Part shown: positions 56,621-64,000 of the stretch, in pieces
How positions within the stretch are numbered: the stretch's first letter is position 1
Layout of the letters: each line of letters opens with the position of its first letter
Source of the DNA: JACXTP01 sp963789555
Lineage (GTDB): Archaea > Thermoplasmatota > Thermoplasmata > Methanomassiliicoccales > UBA472
Assembly (NCBI GenBank): GCA_963789555.1
Contig: CAWBKY010000002.1
Location: forward strand, 5,940 to 69,939
Direction of reading: 5' to 3'
Length of the DNA: 64,000 nucleotides
The notes under the pieces: generated by a model
What the model was told of the DNA's origin: nothing
The model's database searches: none
Seen by the model: only the letters and a program-made list of their open reading frames with translations
Position numbers and translations under genes: made by a program

Positions 56621-57823
56621 ATGACGCCAGAACAGGAGTACGCCATGAGGTGGTTCCGGGACTATTACTCCAGGAGCGCCATGCCGCCCCCGTTCGACTT
56701 CACCGGTCGGGAGTTCGGTTTCATGTTCTTCGACAAGGACTTCGTGAGGAGGCACGTGGGCTTCAAATCGCCGGAGGACCTGGGCCGCTATCTGGTCTCC
56801 CAGGTGCCGATGCATGTCTATTACTCCTCGGCCCATTACGAGAACCCCTCCGCGCCGAAGATGGAGCAGAAGGGCTGGCGCGGCGCCGATCTGGTCTTCG
56901 ACCTGGACGCGGACCACATCCCTGGGGCGGACAAGATGACCTATGAGGAGATGCTCTATGTGGTGAAGCAGGACATGATCCGCCTTTTGGACGATTTCCT
57001 CCTGGGCGACCTGGGGTTCGCCGAGGAGGAGGTGCGCATCACCTTCTCCGGGGGTCGGGGGTACCATGCCCATGTCCAGTCGGACCGGGTGCAGAGGCTT
57101 GGCTCTCATGAGCGCAGCGAGGTGGTGGACTTCGTCTCCGGCACGGACCTGGACTTCGAATGGATCTTCAAGGAGCGCTCCTCCATGAAGAAGGAGTACA
57201 AGACCGTGACCAAGGTGGAGATGTCCACCCTCATCCCGCCAGAGGGGTCTGGGGGATGGAAGGGCAAGGTGCGGAGGCGCCTCTCCGAGCTGATGAGCGA
57301 GGTGGAGACCCTTGATTTCGAGGAGGCCAGGCAGAGGTACCCGGCCTTCGCCAAGTTGAACGACAGACAGTACTTCTTCCTGCAGCAGGCGCTTGGTGCG
57401 GACCGCTCCGGCAAGAACGGTAGGCAGCTCATCCTGGAGAACAACAGTCTGGAGTACATCACCGATGCCAAAGGCAAGGAGGCCTTGTTGCAATGCGTGA
57501 GGGACACGGTCCGCGTCGGAGCGGCGGCCCAGGTGGACGAGCCGGTGACCAGGGACATAAAGCGCCTGATACGTTTGCCCGGGTCGCTGCATGGCAAGAC
57601 CGGCATGAGGGTGATCTCCATGAGCAGGGACGGCCTCACCGGTTTCGACCCGTTGCGGGACGCCTTCCCTTCGATATTCCCTGACACCCCTCAGAAGGTG
57701 GAGGTGCGCTCCCGGGTCGACCTCAAGCTCAAGGGACAGCGCGTGCACGGGGAAGGGGTCATCGAGGTCCCCACCTTCGCCGCCATCTTCCTCGCGCTGC
57801 GTTATAAGGCGCGAATAATCTGA
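56621..57823 (+). CDS. priS: DNA primase small (catalytic) subunit PriS
   Basis: PriS makes RNA primers with PriL, which is not in the window. Family motifs are REFGFMFFDKDFVRRHVGF, DLVFDLDADHIPG (catalytic acidic pair DLDAD), RITFSGGRGYHAHV and RLPGSLHGKTGMRV. At 400 residues it is normal for the archaeal form. The frame is open upstream, but MTPEQEYAMRWFRDYYS is the natural N-terminus; there is no ribosome binding site, so the message may be leaderless. Confidence 0.92.
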   Translation: MTPEQEYAMRWFRDYYSRSAMPPPFDFTGREFGFMFFDKDFVRRHVGFKSPEDLGRYLVSQVPMHVYYSSAHYENPSAPKMEQKGWRGADLVFDLDADHIPGADKMTYEEMLYVVKQDMIRLLDDFLLGDLGFAEEEVRITFSGGRGYHAHVQSDRVQRLGSHERSEVVDFVSGTDLDFEWIFKERSSMKKEYKTVTKVEMSTLIPPEGSGGWKGKVRRRLSELMSEVETLDFEEARQRYPAFAKLNDRQYFFLQQALGADRSGKNGRQLILENNSLEYITDAKGKEALLQCVRDTVRVGAAAQVDEPVTRDIKRLIRLPGSLHGKTGMRVISMSRDGLTGFDPLRDAFPSIFPDTPQKVEVRSRVDLKLKGQRVHGEGVIEVPTFAAIFLALRYKARII

Positions 57824-57887
57824 ACGTGCCATTTGAACAGTAAGTTTTATTAAACAAAATGTATATTTTTCTCGGGATGGGTTCGGG

Positions 57888-58742
57888 ATGAAAAGCACCA
57901 GACAAGAGATGGAAGGAGGTTACCGGCTGGACAGCATACGCCGGGTGAAGAGGTACCTCTACATGGCGCAGGCGGCGATCCTGGTCTCCTTCGCCCTGTT
58001 CCTGATGTGGACCAATGGGAACATCTCTGCCTTCCCGTTCCTGATCGACCTACCCCTCCTCTTGTTGTTCCTTCTCATCCTGTTCCTGATAATCAACATC
58101 GAGAGCTTCGTGTTCTTGCGCATGGAGCTTCGCTACATCAAGAGCCACAGCACCAAGTATTTCATGACCAGGAGCTCGATCCGTCGCAGTCTGGTGATAA
58201 TAATCGTGGCGGGGATCGCCTTCACGGTGTTCTTCACCCCCTATGCCAACGATGCGGTGAAGGACGCGGTAAGCGTTCGGGGCGATCTGCTGGTGACGTC
58301 GGACTCGGTGCCTGCCGGGGTCTCTTTCATGTGCAGCGACCCGACCATGCTGGTCCAGGCCAGCAAGGTCTCGGTGAGCTCGGAGGGGGCGGTCGTGCTG
58401 GCCTTCTTGGTTACCGAGGAGAACTATGATAAATACGCCCCCCAGGGAAGGGATGCGCTGGCCATGCACCGCATCAACGTCAACGCGAACGATTATACCG
58501 CCGATCCCGACCTGACGTTCACACTTTCAGGGTTGGAGTATGGGAAGTACTACCTGGTGCTTTATCAGGAGGAGCCGGGCCCGGACACCACGGCGAACGT
58601 AGATGTGGAGATAGGGATAGCACCGAACATGATGGCCTACATGCCGGTCTTGGCCGTGGCGTTCATGATCGCCAACTTTGTCTGGCTGATCTACATCCGC
58701 CCGCTCAACACCACCTTGCGCCGCCGCGCCATCTACTCGTGA
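57888..58742 (+). CDS. Membrane protein of unknown function
   Basis: I do not recognise this 284-residue protein. It has an amphipathic N-terminus, two tightly packed helices (ILVSFALFLMWT and LLLLFLLILFLIINIE), a third (SLVIIIVAGIAFTVFF), an extracytoplasmic beta-rich domain of about 130 residues with NANDYTADPDLTFTLSGLEYG in part, and a last helix (YMPVLAVAFMIANFVWLIYI). An AT-rich stretch with TATA-like GTATATTTT precedes it. It overlaps the convergent radical SAM gene by 10 bases. Confidence 0.6.
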   Translation: MKSTRQEMEGGYRLDSIRRVKRYLYMAQAAILVSFALFLMWTNGNISAFPFLIDLPLLLLFLLILFLIINIESFVFLRMELRYIKSHSTKYFMTRSSIRRSLVIIIVAGIAFTVFFTPYANDAVKDAVSVRGDLLVTSDSVPAGVSFMCSDPTMLVQASKVSVSSEGAVVLAFLVTEENYDKYAPQGRDALAMHRINVNANDYTADPDLTFTLSGLEYGKYYLVLYQEEPGPDTTANVDVEIGIAPNMMAYMPVLAVAFMIANFVWLIYIRPLNTTLRRRAIYS

Positions 58743-59575
58743 AGGGCGCAGCAGAGGCTGGACCGGACCACCTCATATCCCTCGAGCTCCAGCCTTCTCA
58801 ACGTCTCCGCGGCTGGTGATGCCATCCCGGCCACTCCAAGCCGGACCGCCTCGATCTCCAGGTCCACGTTGCCCCGCGGTCGCATGCAGCCCAGGAGCAC
58901 TGGGCAGTTCAAAGTCTCGGTGGCATGGCGCACTACCCGGAGGAAACTGACCGGAGAGGCGGTTTTCGTCCTCATCATCGGAGTATCGGGGGTGGGAAGG
59001 CGCCAGAGGAGGACGAGCGCGGCGATGGGGAAACCACTGACGAGATCGATGCTAGCCATCTCCCCCTCGATGTCGTCGCCCCCTAGCCCGACGCAGATGT
59101 GGGGCACCACCCTTCCCGCACTGGCGGAGAAAAGGGCCGAGAGCGTTTCCCGGTAGGCCTCCGGTCCGACCTTCAGATGTAGGACGTCGCGGATGACGTC
59201 ATTGTTCTGGACGATGTCGACCGAATAGCAGTCCGCCCCAGTGCCCGTCAGTCGTCGGGCGTCCTCAGCACCAAGAAGGCCGGTATGGAGGTTGACGCTC
59301 AGGCCGAGGCGGCGCACCGACCTGACCTCATCTATCCGTTCCAGTATCGGAAGTTTACCCTGTCGGTCGCATCCCCCGCTCAGCAAGATGCCGACGGCGC
59401 CCGCTCCCTTGAGCGCGACGGCGACCTCCGGAAGCGAGCCCGGGCGGGAGGCGTCGGTCATGGCGCGAAGGTAGTGGCCACGGCAATGGTCGCACTGCAG
59501 CTCGCACCTCGACCCGGTCATGGATACGGCGGGGAATGCCCTGCCAGGCTGATAGGCGACGACCCTCTTGCCCAT
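58733..59575 (-). CDS. Radical SAM protein (biotin synthase-related type)
   Basis: The radical SAM cluster motif is CELQCDHC (CX3CX2C) near residue 24, in a TIM-barrel context with ILLSGGCDRQGKLP (the GGE-like SAM site), LSVNLHTGL and VPHICVGLGGDD. It is about 280 residues. The ATG at 59575 (MGKRVVAYQPG) is the likely start. It resembles archaeal proteins annotated as biotin synthase-related, a group that includes recently described lipoyl synthase pairs. Whether this one makes lipoate is open, since no partner is adjacent. Confidence 0.8.
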   Translation of the reverse strand: MGKRVVAYQPGRAFPAVSMTGSRCELQCDHCRGHYLRAMTDASRPGSLPEVAVALKGAGAVGILLSGGCDRQGKLPILERIDEVRSVRRLGLSVNLHTGLLGAEDARRLTGTGADCYSVDIVQNNDVIRDVLHLKVGPEAYRETLSALFSASAGRVVPHICVGLGGDDIEGEMASIDLVSGFPIAALVLLWRLPTPDTPMMRTKTASPVSFLRVVRHATETLNCPVLLGCMRPRGNVDLEIEAVRLGVAGMASPAAETLRRLELEGYEVVRSSLCCALHE

Positions 59576-59646
59576 GCTTCGCTGTATATATTGAGGGACC
59601 AAAAGATTTATTGCATGAACCGCTTTCCTCGGGCAAGGCGAGACTC

Positions 59647-59892
59647 ATGAAGGCTTACAAGGCCGTTGGCTCATTCACGATCAGCAAGCAGAACTACATG
59701 AAGCGCGAGCAGCCCTTCAACATCGAGGTGGCGGCGAAGGACGAGGCCGACGCCGCGCACACGGTCATCTCCACCATCGGTTCCAGGCACAGTGTGACCA
59801 GGAAATATGTCACCCTCAAGGAGATCGTTCCATTGAAGGCCGACGAGATCACCGACCCGGTGGTCAAGAGGCTCGTCGGTGGTGCGCAATGA
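59647..59892 (+). CDS. rpl18a: Ribosomal protein L18Ae/LX
   Basis: This 81-residue protein matches archaeal LX (MKAYKAVGSFTISKQNYMK, FNIEVAAKDEADAAHTV, STIGSRHSVTRKYVTL). The ATG at 59647 is the standard start. It is the first gene of the conserved archaeal cluster rpl18a-pfdA-ftsY; the next gene overlaps its stop codon by four bases. Confidence 0.9.
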   Translation: MKAYKAVGSFTISKQNYMKREQPFNIEVAAKDEADAAHTVISTIGSRHSVTRKYVTLKEIVPLKADEITDPVVKRLVGGAQ

Positions 59893-60317
59893 AGGAGCAG
59901 GAGCTCAGACAGGCCCTAGGGGCCATGGAGGTCTACAAGGCCCAGCTGGAGGGCATCGGGGAGCAGCAACAGCTCATCCAAATGTCCATCGAGGAGCTAA
60001 CCCGGGCCAAGGTCACCCTTACCGACTTCATCAAGTCCGAGGTGGGCGATGATGTGCTCATCCCCGTGGGCAGCGCCTCCTTCGTCAAGGCCAAGGTCTC
60101 TGACAACAAGAACGCGCTCATCGGCGTTGGCACCGGGATCACCATGGAGAAGCCCATCGAGGATGCGATGATGCTCATCGAGAAGCGCCTGCAGGAGATG
60201 CTGGACGCCGGGAAGAAGCTGCACGAGAGCCGGCAGATCATTGAGATGAAGGCGTCCCAGTTGAACCAGGTGCTCGAGGCCGAGTACCAGCGCATGGGCG
60301 GCGCGCCCGCCCCGTGA
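59889..60317 (+). CDS. pfdA: Prefoldin alpha subunit
   Basis: Prefoldin captures unfolded proteins and hands them to the thermosome. The 142-residue sequence has the two coiled-coil arms (ELRQALGAMEVYKAQLEGI and EKRLQEMLDAGKKLHESR) and the central hairpins with EVGDDVLIPVGSASFVKAKV. The ATG at 59889 overlaps the L18Ae stop (ATGA). Confidence 0.92.
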   Translation: MKEQELRQALGAMEVYKAQLEGIGEQQQLIQMSIEELTRAKVTLTDFIKSEVGDDVLIPVGSASFVKAKVSDNKNALIGVGTGITMEKPIEDAMMLIEKRLQEMLDAGKKLHESRQIIEMKASQLNQVLEAEYQRMGGAPAP

Positions 60318-60328
60318 GGTCCTTTTTA

Positions 60329-61270
60329 ATGTTCGATTCGCTCAAGCGCATCTTCGGCCGCAAGCCCAAGGAGGCTGAGGCACCAGTCAATCTCGAGGAG
60401 GCGGTGGGCGACAGTGGTAAGAAGATCGCGGAGGACGACCTCGACGAACTTTTGTGGAACGTCGAGCTCGGCCTGCTCGAGGCCGACGTGGCGCTGCCGG
60501 TCATCGAGGAGATAAAGGCCCAGGTGAAGGCCGACCTTCTGGGCAAGCGCTTTGACAAGAAGTACCGGCTCGAGGACGTCGTCCTTCTAGCGTTGAGGGA
60601 CGCGGTTTCGAAGACCCTGGCAGGAAGCGCCTTCGACTTCGATGACTACGTGGCAAAGCATGAAAAGCCTGTGGTGGTCATGTTCGTCGGGATAAATGGG
60701 ACCGGCAAGACCACTGCCATCGCCAAGCTGGTGAACCGACTGCAGAAGAACGGGACCACCACGGTGCTGGCGGCCTCGGACACCTTCCGCGCCGGTGCCA
60801 TCGAGCAGATATCCATCCATGGCGACAGACTTAACACCAAGGTCATCAAGCATCAGTCGGGCGCCGATCCGGCCGCCGTCGCGTACGACGCGGTGGACCA
60901 TGCCAAGGCGCGCAAGCGCGACGTGGTCCTGGTCGACACCGCCGGTCGCATGCAGACCAACTCCAACCTCATGGACGAGATGAAGAAGATCAAGCGCGTC
61001 GTCAAGCCGCACCTCACCATCTTCGTGGGCGACTCGCTCGCCGGCAACGATGCCATAGAGCAGGCCCGCACCTTCGACAAGGAGGTGGGCATCGATGCGG
61101 TCATTCTCACCAAGATCGACGCTGACGCCAAGGGCGGGGCGGCGCTCAGCATCGCCTACACCATCAAGAAGCCCATCGCCTTTTTGAGCACGGGACAGGG
61201 CTACGAGGACATAATCAAGTATGAACCTGGATGGATGGTGGCGCGCCTCTTCGCGGACGTCGAGGCGTGA
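60329..61270 (+). CDS. ftsY: Signal recognition particle receptor FtsY
   Basis: FtsY is the membrane-associated GTPase that receives SRP-ribosome complexes. It has the NG domain: N-domain helices, GINGTGKTTAIAKL (G1), DTFRAGAIEQ, LVDTAGRMQTN (G3), TKIDADAKGGAAL (G4) and STGQGYEDI (G5). The ATG at 60329 (MFDSLKRIFGRK) has GTGAGGT eight bases upstream; a GTG at 60314 is less likely. It ends the L18Ae-prefoldin-FtsY operon. Confidence 0.93.
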   Translation: MFDSLKRIFGRKPKEAEAPVNLEEAVGDSGKKIAEDDLDELLWNVELGLLEADVALPVIEEIKAQVKADLLGKRFDKKYRLEDVVLLALRDAVSKTLAGSAFDFDDYVAKHEKPVVVMFVGINGTGKTTAIAKLVNRLQKNGTTTVLAASDTFRAGAIEQISIHGDRLNTKVIKHQSGADPAAVAYDAVDHAKARKRDVVLVDTAGRMQTNSNLMDEMKKIKRVVKPHLTIFVGDSLAGNDAIEQARTFDKEVGIDAVILTKIDADAKGGAALSIAYTIKKPIAFLSTGQGYEDIIKYEPGWMVARLFADVEA

Positions 61271-61280
61271 TAATCTTTCC

Positions 61281-62528
61281 TTAGGTGAACTGCCCTGGAT
61301 AGCATAGCGTGGCCATGACCATCGCGAACACCTTGGCATCGGCCAACAGGTTCTCCACCTTGCAATATTCGTTGGGCGAGTGCATGACCTCGTCTATGGT
61401 CGACCAGGCATAGGCCTCCATCCCCGCCAGGCGGAAGAAGTTGGCGCATGTGCCTCCTCCCACCCCCCCGGCCTTGGGCTCGAAGCCTCTCAGCTTCTTG
61501 ACCGACTCCGCCAAGGTCTTGAAGCCTAGGCTGTCGGTGCTAGATGGCTTACCGCTGCGGGTTAGCTGGGCGATCTCGATCTCGATCTTCGCCCCGGTCT
61601 TGTCCTCGAACAGGTCCGCGATCCAGCGCATGGTCTTCATGATCTCGTCCGGATCGTAGTCGGGAAGGATCCTGAAGTCCAGGTAGAAGACGTCCTCACC
61701 GGGTATGGTGTTGATGTTGGCGACGTTCAGAAGGTGCTTCGTCGGCTCGTAGGTCGACACCGGCGGGTCGTAGAGGGCGTTGTTCTTGCCATACTTCCGG
61801 TCCATGTAATCAACGATGAAAGCCACCAGCTCCGAACCCACCTTCATGGCGTTCAGGCCCTTGTTGGGCGTGGAGGCGTGGGTCTGCTTGCCGTGCACAT
61901 TGACCTTGAGCCACATGATGGTCTTCTCGGCCACCTCGATTATCGAGCCGTCCGGCGCCCCGAAGTCTGGGACATAGATTATGTCCCCTTTCTTGAAGAC
62001 GTTCTCATGGAGGAGGAACTTGATGCCTTTGTCCGAGCCCATCTCCTCGTCCGCCACCACCACTATGCCCAGGCCTAGCTCTGGCCCTGTGGCGACGTCG
62101 TTGATGAGCTTGGCGGCGAAGATGGAGGCTATCAGGGCCTGGCCATTGTCCTCGGTGCCCAGACCATAGAGCTTGCCCTCGATGAGGCGCGGCGAGAACG
62201 GCGGGTAGGTCCAGGCCTTGAGGTCGCCCGGTGGGACGGTGTCCATGTGCACCACGAACCAGACCATCTGGTCGGATTTGCCCTTCTTCCTGGCCACGAT
62301 GTTGGGGCGGGACTTGAGCTTGACCCTCTCGTCCAGGATCTCCATGACCTCGACCTCGTCGAAGCCACAGCGGTCCAGCATGTCCTTTATCATACGGGAG
62401 CGGGCGAACTCGCCGTCCCCTCCGTTCTCAGGGCCGATGGCCGGCACCCTGACGATCTCTCCCAGGGCCTGTACCATCTCTTCCTTGTGAAATTCCAGCG
62501 AGGCTAACCGCTCCTCCATGCTTGGCAT
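61281..62528 (-). CDS. M20 family zinc peptidase/deacylase
   Basis: This 415-residue enzyme has the M20 metal motifs: FVVHMDTVPPG (first His/Asp), GLGTEDNGQALIAS (bridging Asp), VVADEEMGSD (catalytic Glu pair), and the C-terminal His in DEVMHSPNEYC. A dimerisation domain occupies about residues 190-310. The family includes DapE, ArgE and peptidases; the closest look is to archaeal diaminopimelate/acetylornithine-type deacylases, but the substrate is not fixed. It is convergent with ftsY, 10 bases apart. Confidence 0.88.
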   Translation of the reverse strand: MPSMEERLASLEFHKEEMVQALGEIVRVPAIGPENGGDGEFARSRMIKDMLDRCGFDEVEVMEILDERVKLKSRPNIVARKKGKSDQMVWFVVHMDTVPPGDLKAWTYPPFSPRLIEGKLYGLGTEDNGQALIASIFAAKLINDVATGPELGLGIVVVADEEMGSDKGIKFLLHENVFKKGDIIYVPDFGAPDGSIIEVAEKTIMWLKVNVHGKQTHASTPNKGLNAMKVGSELVAFIVDYMDRKYGKNNALYDPPVSTYEPTKHLLNVANINTIPGEDVFYLDFRILPDYDPDEIMKTMRWIADLFEDKTGAKIEIEIAQLTRSGKPSSTDSLGFKTLAESVKKLRGFEPKAGGVGGGTCANFFRLAGMEAYAWSTIDEVMHSPNEYCKVENLLADAKVFAMVMATLCYPGQFT

Positions 62529-62682
62529 GATTATCCCTGCGGTCCATTGGGTTTTGGGGTATTAATTCCTTGTTGGCTGAGTATCGTTACAAGGATTGAT
62601 AAATCGGCTTGCTGGCTCAATTATCGAACGTGAGATAGGGCACCTTTTTATCGCGGGATGCCTTTCACCGTTCCGGTGAGCT

Positions 62683-62784
62683 ATGGATATCGAGACCGTC
62701 GCCTTGATCCTTATGACCGTCATGGGTCTGGCCATCGCGGCCGGCCTGGTCTGGATCCTCTTGAAGGGAAAGAAGAGGGTTTGA
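62683..62784 (+). CDS. 33-residue single-helix membrane protein
   Basis: This short frame begins with ATG three bases after GGTGAG (62674-62679), a good ribosome binding site. It codes for MDIETVALILMTVMG, a hydrophobic helix and a basic tail (LLKGKKRV). A TATA-like TTTTTATCG lies about 40 bases upstream. The combination of site, helix and positive-inside tail makes it a credible small membrane protein. It is too short for family assignment. Confidence 0.5.
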   Translation: MDIETVALILMTVMGLAIAAGLVWILLKGKKRV

Positions 62785-62787
62785 GGC

Positions 62788-63965
62788 TCACAGCCTTCTC
62801 AGCACCATGCTGACGGCGTTCCCTCCGCCCAAGCATAGAGTGGCCAGGCCAGTGTTGCGATTGCGGTCCTGCAGCGCGTATAGCAGGGTGGTGAGGACGC
62901 GTGCCCCGCTGCATCCGATCGGATGGCCCAGGGCCACCGCGCCGCCGTTCACGTTGAACCGGTCGTCCAGGACCCCCAGTTCCTTTCGACGGCCACCGAC
63001 GCCGTGGCGAAGGCCTCGTTGTGCTCGAAGAGGTCCACCTGATCGATGGACATGCTCAGCCTTTTGAGCAGCTCCCTGGTCGTGGGTATGGGCGCCTCCA
63101 TGATCCACTCGGGCCTCGTGCCTCCGGTGTGGTAGCCCACGATCTCGGCCAGGGGGCGATGCCCGTTCTCCTCCGCCCAGCGTCTGGATGCCACCACGAT
63201 CGCAGAGGCCCCGTCGCTCAGTTGTGAGGCGTTACCCGCCGTGACCACCCCTTTCTCCCGGAAGGCCGGCTTCAATTTCGCCAGCGTCTCCATGGTCGTA
63301 TCCGCCCTTATCCCTTCGTCGGCCTTGAACACCATGTCGCCCTTCTTGGAACGGATGACATAGGGGACGATCTCCTTCTCGAACTTGCCATTGATGGTGG
63401 CGGCATGGGCCTTCATGTGGCTCTCGAAGGAGAGCTGGTCCGCCTGCTCCCTGGTCACATGGAAACGCTCCGCGCATATCTCCGCGGTGTGCCCCATGTG
63501 CATATCGTTGAAACTGTCCCACAGGCCATCGTTGACCATGTGGTCTATGATCTTGTTGTCATTGAGGCGGTAGCCAAATCGGGCCTCCTTCAGTAGATAG
63601 GGGGCCTGGTTCATGTTCTCCATGCCCCCAGCCACGACCACCTCGTGCTCCCCCGCCTTGATGGCGTTGGCGGCCAGCATGACCGCCTTCATCCCTGAGC
63701 CGCAGACCTTGTTGATGGTCAAGGCGCCCACCTCGTACGGGATGCCGCCGCGGACGGCGGCCTGGCGCGCCGGGTTCTGGCCAAGGGAGGCTTGCAGCAC
63801 ATTGCCCATGATGCATTCATGGACCTGGGCCGGGGTTATGCCCGCCCTCTTGATCGCCTCTCCCACCACCAGGCCGCCCAGCTCCTGTGCCGGGACGTCC
63901 TTCAGGGTGCCTCCGAACTTGCCGATGGCGGTGCGGACCGCGCTTAGGATGACCACATCGTGCAT
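62788..63965 (-). CDS. Acetyl-CoA acetyltransferase (thiolase), one extra base
   Basis: This is a bacterial-type thiolase that condenses or cleaves acetyl-CoA/acetoacetyl-CoA. The nucleophile is in INKVCGSGMKAV, the second-site His in FEHNEAFATA and the third in GGAVALGHPIGCSGAR. One base near 62985 has to be removed to join ASVAVER to LGVLDDRFNVNGG. It is about 392 residues, the normal length. The start ATG at 63965 is 35 bases from the window end, so the promoter or upstream gene lies outside. It could serve mevalonate synthesis or beta-oxidation; the archaeal mevalonate route usually uses a different thiolase subgroup. Confidence 0.9.
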
Positions 63966-64000
63966 TGAAACCCACCTCTTCCGAATGCTATGCTCCGAGC

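Noticed and set aside
1..64000. CRISPR arrays, insertion sequences, rRNA genes or prophage
   Set aside because: No regularly spaced repeats, transposase or integrase motifs, or rRNA sequence were seen. The only mobile elements I can support are the inteins.

Overview
The window reads as a 64 kb stretch of a GC-rich euryarchaeal chromosome, most likely an uncultured member of Thermoplasmatota. The evidence is a mix of archaeal informational genes (MCM helicase, primase small subunit PriS, NMD3, Tsr3, ribosomal protein L18Ae/LX, prefoldin alpha, FtsY, DUF424) with a bacterial-type DNA gyrase pair, a DUF835 protein, archaeal pilus ATPases and pilin, and many zinc-ribbon proteins. A bacterial-type thiolase, a cupredoxin and class I fumarase suggest heterotrophic carbon metabolism. 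The lineage is inferred from gene content only.

Layout. 1-4.9 kb: pilus/secretion cluster with two paralogous ATPases flanking two FlaJ/TadC membrane proteins. 4.9-13.6 kb: DUF998 protein, a giant surface protein (beta-helix and CARDB-like repeats, one membrane helix, cytoplasmic zinc ribbons), a coiled-coil zinc-ribbon protein and a KaiC-like ATPase. 13.7-20.1 kb: gyrB-gyrA, each carrying an intein. 20.4-30 kb: thiC, a tRNA-Thr with a 23-nt insertion in its D arm, DUF835 and zinc-ribbon proteins, DNA repair genes (endonuclease IV, OGG1-type glycosylase), adenosine-specific kinase, an HTH regulator and a ThiM-ThiE fusion. 29.9-41 kb: a very long Lhr-type helicase, cupredoxin, fumarase subunits and an ABC transporter. 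41-48.3 kb: NMD3, DUF424 and an mcm gene interrupted by four inteins. 48.3-48.5 kb: two origin-recognition-box (ORB)-like motifs 42 bp apart, a candidate replication origin. 48.5-54.7 kb: tsr3, an ArsC/LMW-phosphatase protein, a damaged pilin, two KaiC-fold proteins, a hexulose-phosphate synthase/RraA fusion, a PHP phosphoesterase and HtpX. 54.8-64 kb: sugar epimerase, priS, radical SAM protein, the rpl18a-pfdA-ftsY operon, an M20 peptidase and a thiolase.

The main finding is six inteins in three DNA-metabolism proteins (GyrA x1, GyrB x1, MCM x4). Three are mini-inteins and three keep a LAGLIDADG-type endonuclease region. They sit beside a candidate ORB-type origin immediately upstream of mcm.

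Quality caveat. Many conserved genes are broken by single-base shifts. Nearly every one I resolved is explained by one extra base, mostly outside homopolymers. This looks like residual long-read insertion error rather than gene decay, so frameshifted genes are annotated across their full span with approximate shift positions.
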